Shown here: positions 1 through 10,764 of the stretch, piece after piece
How positions within the stretch are numbered: the stretch's first letter is position 1
Layout: each line of letters starts with the position of its first letter
Assembly (NCBI RefSeq): GCF_024168825.1
Contig: NZ_JALJWH010000001.1
Coordinates: 4,464,001 to 4,528,000 of the forward strand
Direction of reading: 5' to 3'
Length of the DNA stretch: 64,000 nt
Origin: Paenarthrobacter sp. A20
Lineage (GTDB): Bacteria > Actinomycetota > Actinomycetes > Actinomycetales > Micrococcaceae
Made by a program: the position numbers and the translations under genes
The notes under the pieces: model-generated
Database searches by the model: none
Told to the model about the DNA's origin: nothing
Seen by the model: only the letters and a program-made list of their open reading frames with translations

Positions 1-1864
1 CGAACGGGCTTTCCGTGGCGAGGACGTCGGGCTGGTCAGACTTGCAGTCAGCGCTGTCCACGCCCTTGGACAAGGCACATTCGGTGACGTTGTAGTCGTA
101 CCGCGGGTTGTCACGGATAGCCACAACCTCAATGCCGAGGTCGTTGAAGTTGGTGACCGTCTGCTCAAAGCCGTACACCAACTGCTCATCGGGCGATGAC
201 GGCGATGCCATGGTTCCCACCATGAAAACAGCGTCCGGCGCTTGGGCCGCGGCGTACTTGAGGGCGGCGGCGTTGAAGTCGTTGCAGCCGTCCTCGGCGT
301 CGGGGTTGTCCGGCATGAAATGGCATCCGCCCAGCAAGAGGGCGGTTACCTTCCAGTGTTCGGCCTCGGCAAGGGGGCCAAGTGCGGCCAACCATTGCTG
401 CGAGTGCGAGTCGCCCAGCACCAGGATGTCCTTGACGGCGTCGTCGTCCGCCACGGCGTTCTGCTGGCATTTATCCTGCAGCATCTTTTCGTCCGGTTTC
501 GACTGGCCCTCGCACGGTCCTGCGAGAGTTGCCCAGTCCTCCGGCAATTGCTCAGCCGTGGGCAGGGTCTTCGCACCGTCGCTGACCAGGTCAACGTATC
601 CGGGGACGAGTGCGTGGGCGCCAGGATTGTCATTGAAAGCCTGCGCCTGGGCAGCTTTGAGGTCCAGGTCCTGCTTGTACTGGAATCCCAAGAGCGGCGC
701 GCACGCCACGGCAAGGCAGGCGGCGATGGCGATGGCAGAGCGGCGGCGCTTGACCTCGGGCCATTTCCATTCACGGAACGGCTTCTCCACATACTTGGTG
801 GTTAGGAAAGCCAACGTGAGCGCCAGCGCGATGATGGCGGTTCCCGACAACCAGCCTGCGTGGTCCTTGCCGCTCCAGGCCAGGGCGATCACCAAAATGG
901 GCCAGTGCCACAGATAGAGGGCATAGGAGTTGTCGCCCAACCGAACCAGGAACTTTGAACTCAGGATCCGGTCCACGCCGAAGCGGCTCCCGGTCTGGCC
1001 GGCGGCAATGACGGCGACTGCCGCGAGCGTGGGCCACAGCGCAACGAATCCGGGGAACGCCGTCTGCACCTGGAGCAGGATCCCACACGTGAGCATCGCA
1101 ACCACACCGATCCACCCCATGACCACTCGCACGGGCTTCGCGAAGTTCAAGCCCGGGATGATCAGTGCAAGCAAGGTACCGAGGGCGAACTCCCAGAGCC
1201 GCGCAAAGGTGTCGAAGTAGGCCACAGCCTGGTTGCTGGCAGTAAAGATCACTGAGTACGTGAGGGATATGACGAAAATGATCGCGAAAACGTAAGCGAG
1301 AGTGGCCCGGTACCGCAGGCTGAACCTGCGGCAAATAAGCGCAACGGTGGCGAAAATGACGGGCCATAAGATGAAAACCTGGCCTTGGATGGACAGGGAC
1401 CAGAAGTGCTGCAGAGGACTGGCGAGGCTGTGGTCGGTTGCGTAGTAATTGACCGCCAGGCCTTGGAGGAGCCAGTTTTCGAAGTAGAACAGTGCGGCCC
1501 ACGACTGGTGGACCACCTCCACCCAGCGTGTTGGTGGGAGGAAGGCGAACGTCGCCGCGAGCGTACTCAAGAGGACCACGACGACGGCGGGGAGCAGCCG
1601 CCGGAACAGGTGCAGCCAGTGCCGCAAGAGGTCCATGGGGCGGCCCTGCTTGTAGCGTCCGGTGAACTGCAGCGTCATGAGGAACGCTGAGATAAGGAGG
1701 AAGACGTCCACGCCTCCGGAAACCCGGCCAATCCAGATGTGGTAGCTCACCACCATGAGGACGGCGAGGGACCGAAGGCCCTGGATTTCGGGGCGGAACT
1801 TCGACTTTGCAACGGGTCCGGAAGGCCGCCTGCCGGCACGGGCAGGGGCTGGGATCGTTGGCAT
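1..1864 (-). CDS. Acyltransferase-3 family membrane protein with C-terminal SGNH domain (3' end beyond window)
   Basis: Read on the minus strand from the ATG at 1864, the frame stays open to the window edge, so about 621 codons are visible and the C-terminus is missing. The N-terminus carries the acyltransferase-3 hallmark (FRPEIQGLRSLAVLMVV, then SGGVDVFLLISAFLM), followed by repeated hydrophobic segments. After the last membrane segment a soluble part contains ILVLGDSHSQQW, the GDS block of SGNH hydrolases. OafA/YrhL-type proteins of this layout O-acetylate cell-surface polysaccharides or peptidoglycan, with the SGNH domain outside the membrane. The acceptor cannot be read from sequence. 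It is transcribed away from the DUF389 gene, and the 226-bp spacer at 1865-2090 presumably holds both promoters. Confidence 0.85.
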   Translation of the reverse strand, partial: MPTIPAPARAGRRPSGPVAKSKFRPEIQGLRSLAVLMVVSYHIWIGRVSGGVDVFLLISAFLMTLQFTGRYKQGRPMDLLRHWLHLFRRLLPAVVVVLLSTLAATFAFLPPTRWVEVVHQSWAALFYFENWLLQGLAVNYYATDHSLASPLQHFWSLSIQGQVFILWPVIFATVALICRRFSLRYRATLAYVFAIIFVISLTYSVIFTASNQAVAYFDTFARLWEFALGTLLALIIPGLNFAKPVRVVMGWIGVVAMLTCGILLQVQTAFPGFVALWPTLAAVAVIAAGQTGSRFGVDRILSSKFLVRLGDNSYALYLWHWPILVIALAWSGKDHAGWLSGTAIIALALTLAFLTTKYVEKPFREWKWPEVKRRRSAIAIAACLAVACAPLLGFQYKQDLDLKAAQAQAFNDNPGAHALVPGYVDLVSDGAKTLPTAEQLPEDWATLAGPCEGQSKPDEKMLQDKCQQNAVADDDAVKDILVLGDSHSQQWLAALGPLAEAEHWKVTALLLGGCHFMPDNPDAEDGCNDFNAAALKYAAAQAPDAVFMVGTMASPSSPDEQLVYGFEQTVTNFNDLGIEVVAIRDNPRYDYNVTECALSKGVDSADCKSDQPDVLATESPF

Positions 1865-2090
1865 AGTCACGTTAGGCAGTTCCTCAAAGCTGTGGCACAA
1901 AGCATCAATCATACGCGGATTGGCGGCCCCAACCCAGTCGGGACAGCTTTCTGGACCGGCTTCCGAGGCTTAATTAGCTCAGGTCAGCCTATGGATTTTC
2001 CCAGCCCTGCCTGTGCGTGGCCTGTGCCCGGATCACCGCAAACCACACCATGCGGAACTACGCTGGAGCCGGGTCGAAGGAAGGACATCC

Positions 2091-3086
2091 ATGATCGTGC
2101 AACTGCGCCTCTGCGTGCCTGCGGACTTGTCCGAGGCCGTCCTTGAATGCTGCTCAGGTCAAACCGGCGCCGCGGAGGTGGCACTTCACAAAGGCGCGTC
2201 CGTGGTACCGCCCGGCGACGTGATCACCGTCCAGATCGCCCGGGAATCCGCGGAAGGGCTGATCGGGCGGCTTCATGCCCTCAAGGTTCCGGACCTGGGC
2301 TCAATCTCCGTCTCGTCACCCGACTTGGTCTTGTCCAAGCGCGCCGACGACGCCGAGAAGGCAGCGCCCGGCGAATCGGCAGACGCCGTCATTTGGGACG
2401 AGGTTTCCAGGCAAACGGGCGAGGACTCAAAACTGACGTGGAGCTTCCTGGCATTCCTGGTGATTGCTACACAGTTGGCAGCGATCGGAATTGTGACCGA
2501 TTCAACGATCGCAATTGTGGGTGCCATGGTGGTTGGGCCGGAGTTTGGACCCCTTGCCGCGTTGGCGGTGGGACTGGTGGAACGGAAGTGGCGATTGGTA
2601 CGGGCCTCGCTGCTCGCCCTTGCTGTTGGCTTTCCCCTGTCCATGGTGGTCACCGCAATTGCCGCATGGTTGTCCGTACCCCTTGGGTTGTTTCCGGACG
2701 ACACACTCGAGCGCGGATCCGCCGTCGAGTTCATTTACCATCCGGGCCCATACTCGCTGATAGTGGCTGCACTCGCGGGCGGGGCGGGAATGCTCTCCAT
2801 GATCACGCATCGATCCTCAGCGCTGGTGGGTGTCTTCATTTCCGTCACTACTGTTCCGGCTGCCGGCTATGTTGCCGTCGCCCTGGTGCTGGGTGAATAC
2901 AGCAAAGCGGCAGGATCAGCCATGCAGCTGGCACTCAACCTGGTAGGAATCGTGTCAGCTGCAGCTGCTGTGTTGCTGTTCTACCGGCTCGTCGGCAAGC
3001 GGGTCTCCCTGGCCCGGCGACCATCCGCCTCAGGACGACGCGCTGACATGGGCCGACGCTCCTTTGCCAACCGGCGGGCCAGGTAG
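2091..3086 (+). CDS. DUF389 family membrane protein
   Basis: A 331-residue protein of unknown biochemical role. Residues 1 to about 80 form a small soluble domain, and six hydrophobic segments follow between about 118 and 302. The second holds the family signature MVVGPEFGPLAALAVGL. The start is the ATG at 2091 because GAAGGAAGGACATCC lies just before it; an upstream GTG at 2013 has no such site. The C-terminal tail is basic (RRPSASGRRADMGRR) and its last 106 bp overlap the end of the convergent monooxygenase gene. DUF389 proteins are widespread in actinobacteria, but I know of no assigned substrate. Confidence 0.85.
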   Translation: MIVQLRLCVPADLSEAVLECCSGQTGAAEVALHKGASVVPPGDVITVQIARESAEGLIGRLHALKVPDLGSISVSSPDLVLSKRADDAEKAAPGESADAVIWDEVSRQTGEDSKLTWSFLAFLVIATQLAAIGIVTDSTIAIVGAMVVGPEFGPLAALAVGLVERKWRLVRASLLALAVGFPLSMVVTAIAAWLSVPLGLFPDDTLERGSAVEFIYHPGPYSLIVAALAGGAGMLSMITHRSSALVGVFISVTTVPAAGYVAVALVLGEYSKAAGSAMQLALNLVGIVSAAAAVLLFYRLVGKRVSLARRPSASGRRADMGRRSFANRRAR

Positions 3087-4129
3087 CGGGCATCGCGGGT
3101 AACTCCGGGAAGTGTTGCCGACGCGGCAGCGAACAGGAACTCCTGGCCGATGAAGTACACGCCTGGAACGTCGTTGGCCACTCCCCTGGTCTGCCTCGGC
3201 TCACCTCGATCGTCGAACACCGGCAGCTTCACCCACGAGTAATCCTCGTGATAGCCCGTGCACCAGATAACGTTTGCGGCCTCGACCCGTGTCCCATCAT
3301 CCAAGACCGGCAAACCGTGTGAAACCCCCTCCAATCTGGGGCCAAGCTGGACTCCGGCGGCCGCCAAGTCCTTGGTCTTTGTCCTGATCAGCGGGGCAGC
3401 CATGCTCTTAAAACCCGGAGCTGCCTTTCGTCCGATGGGCGTGTTGAGCGTGAGGACATGGACACCAAGGAATTTGACGACCGGCAAGGCAAAACGCGCC
3501 GCTGTCCGGCCGTGGCGCATCGGCATCTCGCCACTGGGCTTGCCGGCAAGCACAGTGTGATGGGATCGCCCGAGCTCAAACGCGATCTCCGCCCCGGAGT
3601 TTCCCAGGCCGACCACCAGCACAGTTCCAGCCTGCAGTTGACCCGGGTTCTTGTAGTCCTGTGAATGCAGCTGGACAATCGCTTGATCCAGCTCTCCCGC
3701 GAAGGGTGGCTGCTTCGGAATACGGTGTCCGCCCGTGGCAATCACCACGTTGCGGGCGTGCCAGGTGCGGTCCCCTGCCCGGACTGCGAAAACATCACCG
3801 TCGGCTACGATTTCGTCCACACGGGTGCTTGCAACGAAGGGTAGGTCGAAGCGGCGTACATAGTCCTCCAAGTAATCGGCCAACTGATCCTTGGTTGGGA
3901 AAGCCAGGCGGTCGCCGGGGAATGGACTGCCCGGAAGGCCGTCATACTTGGCGGGTGTGAAGAGTTTGAGGGAGTCCCACCGCTGCCGCCAGGCCTCCCC
4001 CGGCCTCTTGTATTGATCCAGGATCAGGAAGTCCCGCCCTTCCCGGGCCAGCCAGAACCCGAGCGCGAGCCCGGCCTGGCCACCTCCCACGATCACGGTG
4101 TCCATTTCTGTGTCCTGATGCGCTTCCAT
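2981..4129 (-). CDS. Flavin-containing monooxygenase-like NAD(P)/FAD oxidoreductase (CzcO/YhiN-type)
   Basis: A 382-residue flavoprotein. The FAD Rossmann motif VIVGGGQAGLALG starts at residue 12, the FMO/BVMO-type fingerprint (FAGELDQAIVQLHSQDYKNP) is at about 143-162, and the NAD(P)H motif VLVVGLGNSGAEIA is at 170-182. A late ATG motif (IWCTGYHEDY) is also present. Proteins of this class oxygenate small nucleophilic or carbonyl substrates; the substrate here is unknown. The start is placed at the ATG at 4129, preceded by GGAAGGGGAACAGCC; an in-frame upstream start at 4258 lacks a site. It lies 140 bp downstream of the TPR-LuxR regulator on the same strand, which may control it. The Arg-rich C-terminus overlaps the convergent DUF389 gene by 106 bp. 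Confidence 0.85.
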   Translation of the reverse strand: MEAHQDTEMDTVIVGGGQAGLALGFWLAREGRDFLILDQYKRPGEAWRQRWDSLKLFTPAKYDGLPGSPFPGDRLAFPTKDQLADYLEDYVRRFDLPFVASTRVDEIVADGDVFAVRAGDRTWHARNVVIATGGHRIPKQPPFAGELDQAIVQLHSQDYKNPGQLQAGTVLVVGLGNSGAEIAFELGRSHHTVLAGKPSGEMPMRHGRTAARFALPVVKFLGVHVLTLNTPIGRKAAPGFKSMAAPLIRTKTKDLAAAGVQLGPRLEGVSHGLPVLDDGTRVEAANVIWCTGYHEDYSWVKLPVFDDRGEPRQTRGVANDVPGVYFIGQEFLFAAASATLPGVTRDARYLARRLAKERRPMSARRPEADGRRARETRLPTSR

Positions 4130-4269
4130 GGCTGTTCCCCTTCCATCTGTGGTGCTGCCTGGGTGCTGATACAGCCAAGATATTGCTGCGGACTCCGCCA
4201 CCGCGTCGGCCGAATTGCGCATACCAGGAGCCGGGGCATGGGTATTCCTACCCACCAACTGAGGGAAAT

Positions 4270-5904
4270 TCAGCGAATCAGGCCGTGCTCAAAGGCGTAG
4301 CTGGTGGCAGCCGCCCTGGACGGCACAGCGAGCTTGGAAAAGATATTGCTCAGGTGCCGGGCCACGGTTTTCTCGCTGAGATACAGCTCGCGTGCAATCG
4401 CTTTGTTCGCCAGGCCACCGGCGACGAGCCGCAGGACTTCCACTTCCCGCACCGTCAGTGAGGACGGGTCCTTGGGTTTGTGACCGGCAAGTTCCAAGAC
4501 TTCGGCCGCTGCCGGGGTTGCCCCCAGATCAGCGAATTCAGCTGTGGCCGCCTCGTACTCCATGGCCGCCGAGTCCACATCGCCCAATGCTGCGCACGCC
4601 CGGCCGGCAAGGACCCGGCATCGTGCAGCCTGATAGGGGGCTTCCAAGCTGTACCAAATCCGCCAAGCCCTCCTCGATGCTTGAAGCGAGCCCGCGGGAT
4701 CGCCCTCGGCAAGCAGCACATGGGCTGAGGCCAGGGAAGCAAACGCCAACTCCAAGGGCCGGCTTTCACTGTGCAACGGTGCAGACAACTCATCTGAGGC
4801 GGCCCTTGCGGCGGCCACGTCTCCTGCGGCAAGCTCGATGTCCACGACGGCGGGGAGCAGCCGGCGACGGTTGGCCGGATCCGCGCCGGACAACGCCCGG
4901 CGCATGGTGTTTTTCGCCTGTGCCGTTTTGTGCTGGACCAGGTGGAGGTACGCGATTCCCGGGACGGGTTCGAAGCCTGTCTCTGCAGCCTTTGCATAGG
5001 CACGACCTGCGTCGTCCAACCACCCCGTCAGACGAAGAACTTCGCCCTGCTGGTACCAGCTGCCGAAGGTGGCATCCGGGTCACCCTTCCTGATCCGCCC
5101 CTCGGCCGCCCGTGCAACGGACAGGGCTTCGTCCCAGGCACCATGGAGGATGAGCAACTCTGCACGGTTTGCCTGGCACTGGCCACTGAACATCACCATG
5201 TCCGGACGTTCGCCGCACCACCGTTCCAGTGCGGCCGTCCACTCCTGGGCCCTGTGGACGTCCTGGGCCAGGCGGCAACTTCCCAGAACGGCGCAGTAGA
5301 TGATTCCCGCAGGTATGGGAGAGACTTCTCCGGAAGTCACCGACACCATGACCTCGTCAAGGAGTTCCAGCCCCTCATCCATGCGTCCAAGTGAAACCCG
5401 TGAGGTGCCCACTCCGAGCATTCCCATCGCTTGGAGATCGCGGTCATGGAGGAGGGTGCCAATCTCCAATGCCCTGCCGAACACACCGTGCCCGGCTTCA
5501 GGGTCGCCCGCCCTCAACAAACCCAGTCCGGCAGGAATGAGGAGGTAGCCTTCCGCGGAACTGGGGCCGGCCAGGCCCTCAAGCAAATGCTTCGCGCGGG
5601 CCAACCATCCTTGTCCGAGTGCCTGCTCGCCCATGTCCATGAGGAACATGACCAGCCAAGCGGCGCATCGCGCTGCACTGTTCGCGTCCCCCATGGTCAG
5701 GTATTCGTCGTGCGCCCGGGTCAGATACTGCACACTCTCCGTGTTCAGTCCGAGCAGCATGGCCACCGAAGCAACCAGTTCGATGTCCTGGGGAGGCAGT
5801 CCGCCTTCGGCGTCCGCGCGGACAAGGCAATCAAGGGCATCACTCCAGCGGCGTTCGGAGTATGCCGAGCGTCCCAGGTCCAAGTCTGTATCCGGAGCTG
5901 TCAT
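4270..5904 (-). CDS. LuxR-family transcriptional regulator with TPR-like sensor region
   Basis: A 544-residue protein. About 470 residues of Ala/Leu-rich helical repeats of TPR type (for example AARCAAWLVMFLMDMGEQAL and ALGDVDSAAMEYEAATAEF) precede a C-terminal GerE/LuxR helix-turn-helix at about 482-544 (LTVREVEVLRLVAGGLANKA, then LYLSEKTVARHLSNIFSKL). There is no N-terminal P-loop, so it is a short relative of the LAL regulators rather than a MalT-type STAND ATPase. The TPR region probably senses a protein or ligand, but the signal is unknown. It is transcribed toward the monooxygenase gene, a plausible target. Its own promoter must lie between 5905 and the groL terminator at 6050. Confidence 0.88.
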   Translation of the reverse strand: MTAPDTDLDLGRSAYSERRWSDALDCLVRADAEGGLPPQDIELVASVAMLLGLNTESVQYLTRAHDEYLTMGDANSAARCAAWLVMFLMDMGEQALGQGWLARAKHLLEGLAGPSSAEGYLLIPAGLGLLRAGDPEAGHGVFGRALEIGTLLHDRDLQAMGMLGVGTSRVSLGRMDEGLELLDEVMVSVTSGEVSPIPAGIIYCAVLGSCRLAQDVHRAQEWTAALERWCGERPDMVMFSGQCQANRAELLILHGAWDEALSVARAAEGRIRKGDPDATFGSWYQQGEVLRLTGWLDDAGRAYAKAAETGFEPVPGIAYLHLVQHKTAQAKNTMRRALSGADPANRRRLLPAVVDIELAAGDVAAARAASDELSAPLHSESRPLELAFASLASAHVLLAEGDPAGSLQASRRAWRIWYSLEAPYQAARCRVLAGRACAALGDVDSAAMEYEAATAEFADLGATPAAAEVLELAGHKPKDPSSLTVREVEVLRLVAGGLANKAIARELYLSEKTVARHLSNIFSKLAVPSRAAATSYAFEHGLIR

Positions 5905-6022
5905 GGCTCACCCTGCGGGTGGTGGCGGCCCGGTTGGTACCCAAGCCGCAGCGTTTAGCGTCAGGTTACCGCCGCCGTCGAACGCCGACAATAGCGTCGC
6001 CGCGCCGCAGGTGACGACAAAA

Positions 6023-6050
6023 AACCCCGGTCACCAACGTGACCGGGGTT
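6023..6050 (-). terminator. Rho-independent terminator of groL
   Basis: A perfect 12-bp stem (AACCCCGGTCAC paired with GTGACCGGGGTT) around a CAAC loop. On the minus strand it is followed by a run of Ts (ggggttttttgtc). It sits 15 bp past the groL stop codon. Confidence 0.9.
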
Positions 6051-6064
6051 CCTTGGACAGGGTG

Positions 6065-7690
<1,626 letters not shown>

Positions 7691-7762
7691 TCAAGACAGA
7701 AAACCCGCACCGCTGACGGTCGGAATGATTCCAACTCGGCGGCGGTGCGGGGCTCCGGGAAG

Positions 7763-8059
7763 TTACTTTACGACGATCGCAAGGACGTCGCGGGCGGACA
7801 GAACGAGGTACTCGTTGCCGCCGGTCTTGACTTCGGTTCCACCGTACTTGGAGTAGATGACGACGTCGCCAACAGCTACGTCAACCGGTACGCGGTTACC
7901 GTTGTCATCGAAGCGGCCGGGGCCGATTGCAACAACTTCGCCTTCCTGCGGCTTCTCCTGTGCGGAGTCCGGAATTACCAGGCCGGAAGCCGTGGTCTGC
8001 TCTGCTTCGAGCGGGCGAACAACAATACGATCCTCAAGAGGCTTAATCGAGACCGACAC
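7763..8059 (-). CDS. groS: 10 kDa co-chaperonin GroES
   Basis: The lid of the GroEL chamber, 98 residues. The start is the GTG at 8059 ([20 protein letters not shown]), because AAAAGGAGAGTCCGA precedes it; an in-frame upstream ATG would add ten residues that actinobacterial GroES proteins lack. The mobile-loop region ([19 protein letters not shown]) and the roof/core ([20 protein letters not shown]) are intact. It is the first gene of the groS-groL operon. Confidence 0.97.
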   Translation of the reverse strand: MSVSIKPLEDRIVVRPLEAEQTTASGLVIPDSAQEKPQEGEVVAIGPGRFDDNGNRVPVDVAVGDVVIYSKYGGTEVKTGGNEYLVLSARDVLAIVVK

Positions 8060-8154
8060 TCGGACTCTCCTTTTCATGAGCTGATTCATGGACTAAGAAC
8101 TAGGGTGCCGGAGCGTACAACCGTCGTCGCGGTGCCGGAAGACGCTTGGCGTGA

Positions 8155-8181
8155 TTAGCACCCTCCGGGGGAGAGTGCTAA
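8155..8181. promoter_or_regulatory. CIRCE operator 1 (HrcA site) upstream of groS
   Basis: TTAGCACCC, nine bases, then GAGTGCTAA. This matches the CIRCE consensus TTAGCACTC-N9-GAGTGCTAA at all but one position. HrcA is known to bind CIRCE and repress groES/groEL outside heat stress. It lies about 96 bp upstream of the groS start. Confidence 0.93.
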
Positions 8182-8200
8182 CAAGACTCTATGTAAGTGG

Positions 8201-8227
8201 TTAGCACTCGGTCAAGGTGAGTGCCAG
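8201..8227. promoter_or_regulatory. CIRCE-like operator 2 upstream of groS
   Basis: TTAGCACTC, nine bases, then GAGTGCCAG. The left half-site is perfect and the right half has two changes. It starts 46 bp from the start of CIRCE 1, so the two sites would lie on roughly similar faces of the helix if HrcA binds both. Confidence 0.75.
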
Positions 8228-8251
8228 CATTTCGTCATGGGTGAACGTCCA

Positions 8252-8614
8252 TCAACGGCCGGTGAGGTCGTCCAGATCGTAGTCTTCGCCGTCGTCGTCC
8301 TCATCAAGCGGTGCATTGCCGCGGTTCAGGTACAGCAGCACGGCAGAAGCAACAGCGACGACGCCGGCAATCACCAGGGTGATAATGCCACCGGTCCGGG
8401 CGCCGCTGTAGAGCTCGCGAATGTCGCGTGCCTCGTCGGTGGCGTCGTTGACGCTTTTCCCGGCCACCGAATACGTGGCCGCATTAAAAGAATCCAGCGC
8501 GAAGATAATGATCAGCAGGCCGATGCAAACCACCGCGATCACGGCCCCCGCGATGAGGGCGGGTCGGGCAAACTTTGTGATGGTGGAGGGTTGCGGGGCT
8601 GCGTTGTCGTCCAT
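8252..8614 (-). CDS. Small two-span membrane protein, function unknown
   Basis: A 120-residue protein with two hydrophobic segments: PALIAGAVIAVVCIGLLIII at about 18-37, and IITLVIAGVVAVASAVLLYL at about 76-95. The loop between them (about 55 residues) probably lies outside, and the C-terminus is very acidic (PLDEDDDGEDYDLDDLTGR). No catalytic motif is visible and I do not recognise a named family. It faces away from the methyltransferase at 8682; the 67-bp spacer holds both starts. Confidence 0.75.
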   Translation of the reverse strand: MDDNAAPQPSTITKFARPALIAGAVIAVVCIGLLIIIFALDSFNAATYSVAGKSVNDATDEARDIRELYSGARTGGIITLVIAGVVAVASAVLLYLNRGNAPLDEDDDGEDYDLDDLTGR

Positions 8615-8681
8615 GAAAACAACCCTATCTGGCTGATTCGCAAGTCACGTTGTCAAGTGCCGCGCCGTTAGGCTTGATCCC

Positions 8682-9911
8682 ATGCCTCACGCACCGCAGG
8701 AACAGATCGCACCCTTGCTGACCACCGAAGGATGGGAACTTCTTGCCTCCTTGGGGCCTTACCGGGAGTCCGAGGCATTCAGCGTCAACGCCGATCTCCG
8801 GAAGGCAGGCCACTCCCCTGAACTCGTGGCGGCGGTCCTGACCCAATCACGGTTGAGGACCCGTGCGGAAGCCAAGTTTGGCGAGTTCGCGCGCCAGATG
8901 CTGTTCACCCAGGCCGGCTTGGAACAGGCCACCCGGTTGAACGTCGCTGCCCGGCACGCCGAACGTTTCGCCAAGGCCGGCATCACCCACGTGGCAGACC
9001 TTGGATGCGGGCTCGGTGCCGATTCGATGGCGATGGCCTCCATGGACATTGCCGTCACGGCCGTGGAAATGGATGAAACCACAGCTGCGTGCGCCACCAT
9101 CAACCTCATGCCTTTCCCGCACGCCACCGTGGTGCACTCCGATGCCACGTCCGTGGAACTGGACGGGATCGACGGCGTGTGGCTGGATCCGGCCCGGCGC
9201 ACCACCTCCACATCGGGGACAAAGCGGATCTGGGACCCGGAAGCGTTCTCCCCGCCGCTGTCGTTCGTGGAGCGCCTGGCGGCCACCGGCCGCGCCATCG
9301 GCGTCAAAATGGGTCCGGGCATCCCCCACGACTCCGTGCCATCGGGCTGCGAAGCCCAGTGGGTCTCGGTGGGCGGCGACGTCACCGAAGTCACCTTGTG
9401 GTTCAACGCAGTGGCCCGCCCAGGCGTGCGTCGGGCCGCCCTGGTCATTGGCAGCCAGGGCGCAGCCGAAATCACCAGCGGCGAGGATTTCGACGGCGGT
9501 CCGGTGGCCGCCGTCGGGCCCGTTGAAGGTTTCTTGTACGAGCCCGATGGTGCGGTGATCCGCGCAGGCCTGGTGGCCGACGTCGCTGAGCGGCTCGGCG
9601 GGCACCTGGTGGATGAGCACATCGCCTACATCTGCGCACCCGAACTGCATGACACTCCATTTGCCCGCGCCTACAAGGTGCTCGAAGTGATGCCCTACAA
9701 CGTCAAGGCCCTCAAAGCCTGGGTGAAAAACAATGGCATCACCGTGCTGGACATCAAGAAGCGCGGCACGGCAGTGACCCCGGAGGAGCTACGGAAGCAG
9801 TTGCTCCCCGCCAAGCCATCCAAGGGCAAGGACGCGAAAACAGCCACCCTGGTCCTCACCAGGATCGGCGAGGAGAGAGTGGCTGTTGTGGTGGAGCCGG
9901 TCTCGGTCTAG
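8682..9911 (+). CDS. Class I SAM-dependent methyltransferase with THUMP-like C-terminal domain
   Basis: A 409-residue protein. Residues 100-120 hold the SAM-binding motif I (VADLGCGLGADSMAMA), followed by the acidic strand-2 end (VTAVEMDE) and the motif WLDPARR near 165. The DPAR block is typical of a family with an N-terminal methyltransferase and a C-terminal THUMP-like domain (here about 310-409, VMPYNVKALKAWVKNNGITV onward). Such proteins are presumed RNA methyltransferases, but the target base is not established. It ends 6 bp before the convergent AroE-like gene. Confidence 0.85.
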   Translation: MPHAPQEQIAPLLTTEGWELLASLGPYRESEAFSVNADLRKAGHSPELVAAVLTQSRLRTRAEAKFGEFARQMLFTQAGLEQATRLNVAARHAERFAKAGITHVADLGCGLGADSMAMASMDIAVTAVEMDETTAACATINLMPFPHATVVHSDATSVELDGIDGVWLDPARRTTSTSGTKRIWDPEAFSPPLSFVERLAATGRAIGVKMGPGIPHDSVPSGCEAQWVSVGGDVTEVTLWFNAVARPGVRRAALVIGSQGAAEITSGEDFDGGPVAAVGPVEGFLYEPDGAVIRAGLVADVAERLGGHLVDEHIAYICAPELHDTPFARAYKVLEVMPYNVKALKAWVKNNGITVLDIKKRGTAVTPEELRKQLLPAKPSKGKDAKTATLVLTRIGEERVAVVVEPVSV

Positions 9912-9917
9912 CCCGGG

Positions 9918-10730
9918 TCAGCGGCGCGAGAACTCCGAAGCTTCGCGGACCTGGGCAGCACCGGGGCGCACGCCTGTGTACAACACGAACTGTTCTTCTG
10001 CCTGGATGGCGATGACCTCGGCCCCGGTGATCACCTTCTTGCCGGCGTTCCGGGCCGCAGTGATGAGCGGAGTCTCCGAGGGCAGCGCAACGACGTCGAA
10101 CACTGCCTGGGCAGCGGCAATCGCAGCGTCGTCGAAGGACTGTGCGGTCTCATCTTCACCTGCCATTCCGAGCGGTGTGACGTTGATGATGAGGTCCGCA
10201 GTTGAACCATTGACGTCGTCCTGCCACCCAAATCCGTACAGGTCCGCAAGGGCACGGCCAGTGGTTTCGTTGCGGGCAACGATGGTGACGGCGGTGAATC
10301 CCGCGTCACGGAGGGCTGCGGCCATGGCTTTGGCCATGCCGCCGGCACCGCGTAGCAGAACAGTGTGGCTCTGGGGAACCTGGTGGTCCTTCAAAAGCCT
10401 TGCGATAGCGATGTAGTCCGTGTTGTAGGCCGTGAGCACGCCGTCATTGTTCACGATGGTGTTCACCGAATCAATGGCCTTGGCCGATGGGTCCATCACG
10501 TCAACCAGGGGGATGACGGCCTCCTTGTAGGGCATGGACACCGCGGCGCCCCGAATCGGGAGGCCGCGGATGCCAGCCACTGCGAGCGTGATGTCCGCCG
10601 GGGCGAACGCCTTGTAGACAAAGTTCAAGCCGAGCAGATCGTACAAATAGTTGTGGAACCGGGTACCGATGTTGCTGGGCCGGGCCGCGAGCGAAATGCA
10701 CAGGGACATGTCTTTGTTCAGGATTGGCAT
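9918..10730 (-). CDS. Shikimate dehydrogenase-like protein (AroE family)
   Basis: About 270 residues. The AroE layout is recognisable: a substrate-binding N-lobe with the catalytic lysine motif AAVSMPYKEAVIPLVD, the matching aspartate in AYNTDYIAI, a Rossmann loop VLLRGAGGMAKAMAAAL and the late NVTPLGMAG motif. The usual N-terminal SxSxxHN substrate site reads SLAARPSNIGTRFHNYL, so the substrate may be a shikimate or quinate analogue and not shikimate in the main aromatic pathway. The ATG at 10730 is chosen; an in-frame TTG lies at 10745 and a later ATG at 10712, and none has a clean ribosome site. Confidence 0.8.
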   Translation of the reverse strand: MPILNKDMSLCISLAARPSNIGTRFHNYLYDLLGLNFVYKAFAPADITLAVAGIRGLPIRGAAVSMPYKEAVIPLVDVMDPSAKAIDSVNTIVNNDGVLTAYNTDYIAIARLLKDHQVPQSHTVLLRGAGGMAKAMAAALRDAGFTAVTIVARNETTGRALADLYGFGWQDDVNGSTADLIINVTPLGMAGEDETAQSFDDAAIAAAQAVFDVVALPSETPLITAARNAGKKVITGAEVIAIQAEEQFVLYTGVRPGAAQVREASEFSRR

Positions 10731-10764
10731 TCCCCCATTAAACAACGCCCATTAACCCTGCCGC

